Source: Chlorocebus sabaeus | Taxonomy: Eukaryota; Chordata; Mammalia; Primates; Cercopithecidae | Length of the DNA stretch: 64,000 nucleotides | Assembly: GCF_047675955.1 (NCBI RefSeq) | Contig: NC_132930.1 | Coordinates: 46,253,832-46,317,831, forward strand | Direction: 5' to 3' | Shown: positions 59,501 to 64,000 of the stretch, in pieces | Layout of the letters: every line of letters starts with the position of its first letter | How positions within the stretch are numbered: the first letter of the stretch is position 1 | Notes under the pieces: model-generated | Databases searched by the model: none | Told to the model about the DNA's origin: nothing | What the model saw: the letters and a program-made list of their open reading frames with translations, nothing else | Program-made: the position numbers and the translations under genes

Positions 59501-61741
59501 CCACCCTCACACACGCGCCGCCCTCACACACGCGCCACCCTCACAACGTGGCTCTCTCACACACCTGCCACCCTCACACACGCCGCCCTCACACACGCGC
59601 TGCCCTCTCACACGTGCCACCCTCACATGCGCCGACCTCACACATACGCGCTGACCTCACACACGCGCCGCCCTCACACATGCGCTGCCCTCACACATGC
59701 GCACCATCCTCACGTGCATGCCACCCTCACACAACGTGGCTCTCTCACACACACACCGCCCTCATGCGTGCGCCGCCCTCACACAACGTGGCTCTCTCAC
59801 ACACACACCGCCCTCATGCGTGCGCCGCCCTCACACAACGTGGCTCTCTCACACACACACCGCCCTCATGCGTGCGCCGCCCTCACACAACGTGGCTCTC
59901 TCACACACACACCGCCCTCATGCGTGCGCCGCCCTCACACAACGTGGCTCTCTCACACACACACCGCCCTCATGCGTGCGCCGCCCTCACACAACGTGGC
60001 TCTCTCACGCTCATGCCGCCCTCACACACGCCACCCTCACACACACGTGCTGCCTTCTCACACGCGCCGACCTCACACACATGCGCCGACCTCACGCAAC
60101 GCGCCGCCCCCTCGCGCGTGCGCTGCCCTCACACAAAACGTCTCTCTCACACACACGCCGTCCTCACACACACGCGCCACCCTCACACACACGCCGTCCT
60201 CACACACACGCGCCACCCTCACACACACGCCGTCCTCACACACACGCGCCACCCTCACACACACGCCGTCCTCACACAAAACGTCTCTCTCACACACACG
60301 CCGTCCTCACACACACGCGCCACCCTCACACACACGCCGTCCTCACACACGCGCCGCCCTCTCACATGCGCTGCCCTCACACAAAACGTCTCTCTCACAC
60401 ACGCGCCGCCCTCACACACATGCCCTCACACACACGCGCCGCCCTCACACGCGCCACCCTCACACGCACCACCCTCACACGCGCGCCGCCCTCACACGCA
60501 CGCCGCCCTCTCGCGCGTTGCCCTCACACGCACGCCACCCTCACGCGTGCCGCCCTCACACGCGCGCCACCCTCTCACGCGCGCCGCCCTCACACAACAG
60601 GGCTCTCTCACACACACGCTGCCCTCACACACATGCGCCGCCCTCTCACGCGCCGCCCTCTCACACGCGCCGCCCTCTCACACGTGCTGTCCTCACACAC
60701 GTGTGCTGCCCTCACGCAGGCACGACGCCCTCACATGCCGCCCTCACACACACGCGCCACCCCCTCACGCGCACCGCCCTCTCACACGTGCTGCCCTCAC
60801 ACAACACGGCTCTCTCACACACACACCGCCCTCACACACGCCCCGCCCTCACACACACGCCCCACCCCCACGCACCGCCCTCACACACACGCCCCACCCT
60901 CACGCACCGCCCTCACACACACGTCGCCCTCTCACCTGCGCCCTCTCACAGCCCCCACTTCCCGAGTGTAGACTTACCTCCTTTTTGTCATGTGCAGGAA
61001 CATGATTAAAATATTCACAGGCCTGCCAGAATAAAATGTTTTCTTCACTGAATTCTTTCCTTAGAAAATCCTAAGAAAGATACCATTTATTAACATTGAC
61101 ACACGGTCCTCCTTTTTCTTACTTCCCTTCTACAGAAACCATGGGGTCATAGGCTGCTCAGTGAGCTGCCCAAGCGCCTGGAGAGAGAAAGCTCATTGCT
61201 GCCCAGCACTTTAGGGAACCGCGCTGCCGCTTCCAGCTGTTTCCCCAAAAGCAAAACATTTCTTTGAAGAGCTGAAAGCAGGCACCTGGCTTCTCAATGC
61301 ACATAGGAAGCTCCAGTGCAGCGGGCTGCAGAGACCCCGGTGGAGCGCGGGAGGGCCAGGGACTCTTCCTGGGGACAGAACCAGGGGCAGGATTCAACCC
61401 ACCCTCCTCTGAGCTCTTGAGAGGGTGGCGGTCCAGGGAGGGGAGGCCCTTGCCACGGGCCTGCTCAGAGCCCGCAGGGTGCCGCTGTCTCTAGGGCAGC
61501 CCGCAGATTCTGCTCGGTAGTCTCGGCAGAGCACAGACTGCTCCGCTGGCCCTGGGCTCTTCCCTACTCACAGAGAAGTAGCGGACACCAACGGGGTCCT
61601 GCAGCAGGCGCTCGAAGGACACGGCCCAGCTGGCGACCCTCCTCTCACGCAGGCGCCGGCAGCTCTGCACGCTGGGGAGGCTGGCATTGCTGCTCAGGCT
61701 GTTGTTGCTGACGCAGTCCTTCAGGTCGGCGCCCGTCAACT
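32320..61741 (-). CDS. RGS12: RGS12, 3' half (14 coding exons; 5' part outside the window)
   Basis: RGS12 is a multidomain regulator of G-protein signalling: its RGS domain speeds GTP hydrolysis by Gi-alpha, its tandem Ras-binding domains scaffold Ras/Raf/MAPK components, and its GoLoco motif binds Gi-alpha-GDP. Fourteen exons join in phase to 2324 nt, giving the last 773 residues of an approximately 1447-residue protein. They cover the RGS domain (exons at 61572, 60978, 58435 and 57507), a Lys/Ser-rich linker (57056, 53729), RBD1 (51838, 51439), RBD2 (50781, 48714), a basic linker (45561, 45028), GoLoco plus Pro/Ser-rich tail (42789) and the final exon (32320). The N-terminal PDZ and PTB domains lie beyond the right edge. 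The long C-terminus ends ATFV, a PDZ ligand; an alternative end is at 42772. No disabling change is seen. Confidence 0.95.
32907..33031 (-). repeat. Short minisatellite in the last RGS12 intron
   Basis: It has about four units of CCCACCCCCAGGCCCAGGGC plus CCATCCTCAGGG on the plus strand, one unit shortened. It lies about 360 bp upstream (in the sense of the gene) of the last exon. Confidence 0.85.
33032..37551 (-). other. RGS12: Last RGS12 intron, unique part
   Basis: This is GC-rich unique intron sequence. Long ORFs (for example 34070-35125 plus strand) overlap others on both strands and show no known domain. A MIR-like trace (CTCCCCATCTGCACAGTGGG) lies near 33650. No exon is supported. Confidence 0.55.
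37552..37906 (+). mobile_element. MST-type (MaLR) solo LTR
   Basis: It starts TGATATGGTTTGGCTCCGTG and passes CCCACCCAAATCTCACC, CTGTTCTCATGATAGTGAG, GAGGCCTCCCCAGCCATGTG with one change, and TTACCCAGTCTCGGGTAT, ending GGACTCATACA. It is nearly complete, in plus orientation inside the RGS12 intron. Confidence 0.9.
38140..38990. repeat. 37-bp minisatellite in the last RGS12 intron
   Basis: About 17 well-kept units of 37 bp (GAGGTTAGAAGGACGGGGCA followed by GTGCGGTGTGTGATACT) are flanked on both sides by decayed units in which GGTT becomes GGCT and the GTGCGG part becomes GTGGCACGTGG. Units differ at few sites (GAC/GGC, GATACT/GACACT). Confidence 0.95.
38991..40910 (-). other. RGS12: Last RGS12 intron, between minisatellites
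   Basis: Unique sequence with no gene. An AT-rich patch around 40100-40230 separates two GC-rich parts. Confidence 0.5.
40911..42283. repeat. 49-bp minisatellite, 28 copies
   Basis: The unit is TGCTGATGTCACCTCCGCTC then CGGAGCACCCACACCACCTG then CTATGGGGG (49 bp), repeated 28 times almost unchanged. The only changes seen are AGCTG in the first units and TGCCG in three others. Each unit holds the 10-bp palindrome GCTCCGGAGC and a TGATGTCA. It lies in the RGS12 intron between the short-isoform stop (42772) and the last exon. Confidence 0.97.
42772..42788 (-). CDS. RGS12: RGS12 short-isoform C-terminal extension
   Basis: This is read-through of the donor after 42789: GTACCTCCAGGTTCTGA finishes the protein as PGTSRF. 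It corresponds to the shorter RGS12 isoform known in human. No AATAAA is seen on the minus strand in the following 490 bp before the 49-bp minisatellite, so its poly(A) site is not located. Confidence 0.75.
42789..43337 (-). CDS. RGS12: RGS12 exon: GoLoco motif and Pro/Ser-rich tail
   Basis: 549 nt; acceptor CCAATAG, donor CCAG|GTACCT. It starts EFFELISKAQSNRADDQRG (GoLoco, binds Gi-alpha-GDP), then a Ser/Pro-rich disordered tail. If the donor is skipped, the frame continues 17 nt to a TGA at 42774-42772, giving the short C-terminus PGTSRF. Confidence 0.95.
43338..45027 (-). other. RGS12: RGS12 intron before the GoLoco exon
   Basis: Unique sequence without recognised repeats or genes. Confidence 0.5.
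45028..45181 (-). CDS. RGS12: RGS12 exon: basic linker before GoLoco
   Basis: 154 nt; acceptor ATGCAG, donor GAGG|GTATGT. It encodes ERTLGKSNSIKIKGENGKNA and IAKIGKKKYQKINLDEAE. Confidence 0.95.
45561..45640 (-). CDS. RGS12: RGS12 exon: linker
   Basis: 80 nt; acceptor TGTTTAG, donor CTACG|GTAATT. It encodes STDKQKGVPVKQNIAVNSSS. Confidence 0.94.
45974..46276 (-). mobile_element. Alu (minus strand) with 12-bp target duplication
   Basis: This is an inverted Alu with a TTTTCTTTTTTTGAGACAGT tail region. The perfect direct repeat TGACATATTTTC (45962-45973 and 46277-46288) marks the insertion site in an RGS12 intron. Confidence 0.96.
47376..48712 (-). repeat. 53-bp G-rich minisatellite next to the RBD2 exon donor
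   Basis: On the plus strand the unit is CCGGCCCCGCTCACCCTCTC then CCCTATGCCAACCCCACATC then CCCCTCCCCTGCA (53 bp). About 18 regular copies (47376-48350) are followed by shortened, diverged ones up to the donor of the exon at 48714. On the transcribed-sense (minus) strand each unit is G-rich (GGGGAGGGGGATGTGGGG) and most contain GTGAGC. Confidence 0.95.
48714..48810 (-). CDS. RGS12: RGS12 exon: end of RBD2
   Basis: 97 nt; acceptor TGCCCTAG, donor AAAGG|GTGAGT. Thirty-two codons include GEKEPLDLGAPISSLDGQR and VVLEEKDPSRGK. The donor lies at the edge of a 53-bp minisatellite. Confidence 0.95.
48811..50780 (-). other. RGS12: RGS12 intron between RBD2 exons
   Basis: Unique sequence; no repeat or gene recognised. 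Confidence 0.5.
50781..50907 (-). CDS. RGS12: RGS12 exon: Ras-binding domain 2
   Basis: 127 nt; acceptor CACCAG, donor GGCTG|GTGAGT. It encodes LDLVPINRSVGLKAKPTKPV and VAKYGLDLSGLLVRL. Confidence 0.95.
51439..51512 (-). CDS. RGS12: RGS12 exon: end of RBD1
   Basis: 74 nt; acceptor TCCTCAG, donor TTTCG|GTAAGA. It encodes PLVLHQDSSILESRDLRLEK. Confidence 0.95.
51838..52032 (-). CDS. RGS12: RGS12 exon: Ras-binding domain 1
   Basis: 195 nt; acceptor CCCCAG, donor ACAAG|GTACGG. It encodes KHCCIHLPDGTSCVVAVKAG and the helix DILSGLCERHGI of RBD1. Confidence 0.96.
52033..53728 (-). other. RGS12: RGS12 intron upstream of RBD1 exon
   Basis: Unique sequence; no repeat or gene recognised. Confidence 0.5.
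53729..53805 (-). CDS. RGS12: RGS12 exon: linker
   Basis: 77 nt; acceptor TGTCAAG, donor CTG|GTGAGT. It encodes LHANGGLCRRESQGSVSSAG. Pro replaces the Ala I recall in human just after the split Asp codon. Confidence 0.93.
54600..54918 (-). mobile_element. Old Alu (AluJ-like), minus strand
   Basis: This is a diverged inverted Alu: CCCAGGCTGGGGTGCAGTGG, TTGCTATGTTGCCCAGGCTG, ending GCATGAGCCACCGTGCCCCA. Confidence 0.88.
54932..55543 (-). mobile_element. Alu split by a second Alu
   Basis: The outer Alu is in two pieces, 54932-55099 and 55392-55543, joined at its central A-rich linker. Its target duplication CTATCAAGGTTT is intact at 54920-54931 and 55544-55555, which proves that both pieces are one insertion. 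Confidence 0.93.
55100..55391 (-). mobile_element. Inner Alu nested in an older Alu
   Basis: This complete inverted Alu (TTTTTTTGAGATGGAGCCTC to GAGCCACCGTGCCTGGCCC) is inserted at the T-rich (complement of A-rich) linker of the outer Alu. Confidence 0.93.
56374..56592. repeat. 52-bp tandem repeat, four copies
   Basis: The unit is GGAAAAGGCTCACAACTTCA then ACTACGCTACCACATTCTAA then AACCACACACGT; units start at 56374, 56426, 56478 and 56530, and a fifth is cut short. Only two base changes are seen, so it is young. It lies in the RGS12 intron between 53805 and 57056. Confidence 0.95.
57056..57209 (-). CDS. RGS12: RGS12 exon: basic linker
   Basis: 154 nt; acceptor TGACAG, donor GACG|GTTTGT. 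It encodes GKSKSGRSLNEEMGDEDSEK, then KGAFFSWSRTRSTGRSQKKR. Confidence 0.95.
57507..57686 (-). CDS. RGS12: RGS12 exon: end of RGS domain
   Basis: 180 nt; acceptor CCCCAG, donor AAAAAG|GTGACC. It encodes IFNLMKFDSYTRFLKSPLYQ and a Ser-rich tail ending VSTPKK. Confidence 0.96.
57687..58434 (-). other. RGS12: RGS12 intron in the RGS-domain region
   Basis: Unique sequence, no recognised repeat. Confidence 0.5.
58435..58578 (-). CDS. RGS12: RGS12 exon: RGS domain
   Basis: 144 nt; acceptor CTGTCAG, donor CCAG|GTAACC. It encodes AREIFSKFLCSKATTPVNID and PDMFKEQQLQ. Confidence 0.96.
59340..60947. repeat. CA/CCCTCACA-rich array beside an RGS-domain exon
   Basis: About 1.6 kb of CGCCCTCACACACGCG-type repeats. 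Inside it a 52-bp higher-order unit (with ACAACGTGGCTCTCTCACAC and CGCCCTCATGCGTGCG) occurs about five times in 59725-60010. A 34-bp unit alternating CACGCCGTCCTCACA and CACGCGCCACCCTCACA follows at 60150-60350. In the sense of RGS12 it is GT/GAGGG-rich and begins about 30 nt after the exon donor at 60977. Confidence 0.95.
60978..61070 (-). CDS. RGS12: RGS12 exon: RGS domain
   Basis: 93 nt; acceptor TTCTTAG, donor GGAG|GTAAGT. Thirty-one codons encode DFLRKEFSEENILFWQACEY, the RGS core that contacts the G-alpha switch regions. Confidence 0.96.
61572..61741 (-). CDS. RGS12: RGS12 exon: linker and start of RGS domain
   Basis: 170 nt; acceptor CCCGCAG, donor TTCTCT|GTGAGT. It encodes LKDCVSNNSLSSNASLPSVQ, then RRVASWAVSFERLLQDPVG, the first RGS helices. 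It starts two bases into a codon and ends in phase 0. Confidence 0.95.
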
Positions 61742-64000
61742 CTGCGGGACCAGTACAGACAGCACCTGCACCCCTGCCCTCCGCCCCGGCCCAGCGAGCG
61801 CTCTGCCTTCCCACAGGAGACCCTGGGACACGCAGCAAGCTCTGTCCCAACACCCATTCAGTCAACAACCATGCACGGCACAACTACCACCTGCCAGTGC
61901 ATTCTACACACAGGGACAAAACACAGACCCCAATCTTGAGCGGCTGCACATGTGTGTGCACGAGCACACACACATTCAAATGTGCATACCCACACAACAC
62001 CCTTGCACGACACTCATACGCTCACACGTGCACACTCACCCAAACAATAAACTACAGCCACAGGGTTGAACAAGAAAAGCAACTGACCTTACACAGAAAA
62101 ATGCACACGCAGAGCATAAGACCATCATGGCAACGAGGCGTTTCCCAGACTTGCTAGAGCAAAAGCAACTGGGCACAGGGCGCCGTGTATGCCACGTGTG
62201 TTATGTCCTGACCCGCGGTGCCCTTGGGGACGAGTGTGCAGTCTAGGGGGGCACGAGGCTCACCTTCCGGACGTGGAGCCCACACACCCGTGACTGCGCA
62301 CTGCTCCACATGTGGCTTCTTCTCAACATGAAACGCTCAGGCACAGTGTCCAGAGCTAAGCCCTCAGACACGCGTGTCGGCTCAGTGGCTCATTACAGGC
62401 AACCTGACGTGGGATATGGCACAGCACGCATCCCAGGACACCAGATCCTGCCTGACTTGTCTGCAAAATGGCCCTCAGTGGCCTTTGGTTCCCAGTATCT
62501 CCTGAGCTCTTGAATAAAGAGAAGGGAGGTCCCCAGGAAATCCCTGTTCATCACCCTCGTCCACCAGACGCGAGCAGTGTGGGGGCACCCCGTCCCTCCT
62601 GACGTGAGCAGTGTGGGGGCACCCCTGTCCCTGAGTGGGCGACCTGGTCTGAGCCCAAGAAGAAGGGATGTGGCCAGTGTGAGCCCAGCTTTAGGAGCCG
62701 CTGCCCACTCTGCTGGAGCACAAGTGCTTCCTCTGTGAGCACAGGGCATCCCACACGGGGCTGTCCTTAGCCTGCAGCTGAGCCATGCCCTGCTGACCAC
62801 AGATGACGTGTGACAAGGTGGTCACTAAACCTGCGTTGTTAGGAGGCCCTGGGTTTTGGGCTTGCTTTTCTGCCACAGCTTTAAGGAACGCAGCTGACTG
62901 ACAGAGCAGCCTCACAGAATGTTGTCAGCAGCATAATAAAATATGCTATGCTCCCCTCCTGCTCCTTCACCAGCCTCCTGTGGCACAGTGCGCAGGATAA
63001 ACCGCCCAGGCTGGCATTGCTGTAAAGTCAAGGCCACAGGACTGATCCCACTGGATGAGTTGACGGGCTCCAGCTCCAGGCCAGCAATTAGAACACATCT
63101 TATCAGCAGTAAGGGACCAGAGGTAGAAAGAGACCAGGAAGGGGGCAGTCATGCAGCATCAACTCCTCTCAGGGGCAGAAGTGACACTAAACCTTATGGA
63201 TTCAGCCCAGTGTGCAGATGTGCTCTAGGCGACAGGCAGAGGCTTGGCCAGAGGCTTCCAAGGAGGCCACAGTGTGGGCCCCGCTAAACCAGAGAAAAGT
63301 GGAGCCCTAGGGCCCAGGAGACAAAACCAGGGATTTGATCCAACAGTGTCCCTCATGGTCAGCATGGCAGCCAGAGGCTACACTCAGCAGGAGTCATTCA
63401 AAGTGCAAAGAGCATTTAGATTAAAAAAGAAAATGTTAAAGAATAATCAAATAATTTAAACTGCTATAGAAAAAAATTAAAAGAAGACTGAAAGGAAGTT
63501 CTCGGATAGGATCGGAAACACAGTGTTAACGTTTCCTTGAATCCACCATGCTGTTGATCTGCTATTTGTGAGATCACATGTGTGATCGCAGTGGCAGCCA
63601 GCATGCACTGAAGACCCACAGGACTGCAGCTGGGGCTCACCCGGAAGCCCTGACTCCGAGCTGCGGTGGAAGGGGCGGCACGCACTGCGAGAGGACGTGT
63701 ACTGGCACTCACATTCAGGACAGGGCGGCCAAGCCAGGAGCCCTGGGGCCAAGGACACAAGGACAGGGGCCATGTGAGGCTCTCTCTGCACCCAGCACCT
63801 CTGCCACCATGTCGACGGAACCGTCTGGAAATGCCTTGCTTAAAGAATCCCGACATCCAAGACTTCCCCATGTGGCAAGTGCCCCGTTCTGCATGTAAGC
63901 CAGGTGTGAAACTCTCAGGCATACACTCACTTACACACTCACTCTCTCTGGGGCAGGGGTCCTGGGAGGGGGCCAACTCTTTGTGCTTGCCTCGTATCCT
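61742..64000 (-). other. RGS12: RGS12 intron at the right edge
   Basis: No further RGS12 exon is recognised upstream of 61741. The stretch has a small CA-rich patch (61945-62040) and a short two-copy repeat (GTGTGGGGGCACCCC at about 62578 and 62611). The rest is unique. Confidence 0.55.

Noticed and set aside
59384..61009. Plus-strand ORFs of 424-541 codons, His/Thr/Pro-rich
   Set aside because: They are made of the CA-rich array. Three frames are open at once and they run antisense over a real RGS12 exon.
61742..64000. Further RGS12 exon or alternative first exon at the right edge
   Set aside because: The ORFs here (for example 63464-63976 minus) match nothing I recognise of RGS12, and no acceptor/donor pair with a fitting phase was found.
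1..64000. tRNA, rRNA or known small RNA genes
   Set aside because: No tRNA-like cloverleaf, rRNA core or known snoRNA/miRNA hairpin stood out by eye; a covariance-model search would be needed to exclude small ones.

Overview
The window is primate nuclear DNA, syntenic with human 4p16.3 and given here in the opposite direction to the human map. Three known vertebrate genes lie head to tail on the minus strand. From right to left they are the 3' half of RGS12 (exons from 61741 down to the poly(A) signal at 32130), all of HGFAC (ATG at 30036, stop at 22660) and the first two exons of DOK7 (8499 to 8328), whose second intron fills the left end. Alu elements make it a primate. From memory, the HGFAC and RGS12 proteins differ from human by scattered substitutions and small indels, which suggests an Old World monkey, but the species cannot be fixed from the window.

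Layout: 1-8327 is DOK7 intron 2, with old repeats and a 1.4 kb CA-rich array split by an MLT1-type LTR. 8130-8800 is the DOK7 CpG island and promoter. 8520-22580 is intergenic and mostly repeats: a decayed minus-strand ERVL provirus (11490-18082) with nested insertions, L1 and Alu pieces, a solo LTR with a 4-bp target duplication, and a purine tract of about 430 bp. 22590-30036 is HGFAC in 14 coding exons. 30040-32115 separates HGFAC and RGS12 and holds an HNF1-like site and a G-rich minisatellite. 32110-64000 is RGS12.

Every HGFAC and RGS12 exon listed has GT-AG borders and the phases join without a break. HGFAC gives 651 residues (secreted serine protease zymogen; catalytic His, Asp and Ser present). 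RGS12 gives its last 773 residues: RGS domain, two Ras-binding domains, GoLoco motif and two alternative C-termini. The genes are unrelated in function: RGS12 is a G-alpha GTPase activator and scaffold, HGFAC activates hepatocyte growth factor outside the cell, and DOK7 activates MuSK at the neuromuscular junction.

The most unusual content is tandem repeats in RGS12 introns. A G-rich 53-bp minisatellite runs up to the splice donor of one Ras-binding exon and carries a donor-like GTGAGC in nearly every unit. A 1.6 kb GT-rich array starts near the donor of an RGS-domain exon and opens with a consensus donor that would add 14 codons in frame. A 49-bp unit is repeated 28 times, almost without change, about 490 bp beyond the alternative stop. 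I found no wholly new gene or system. These repeat and splice-site arrangements and a DOK7 upstream ORF are the leads worth checking.
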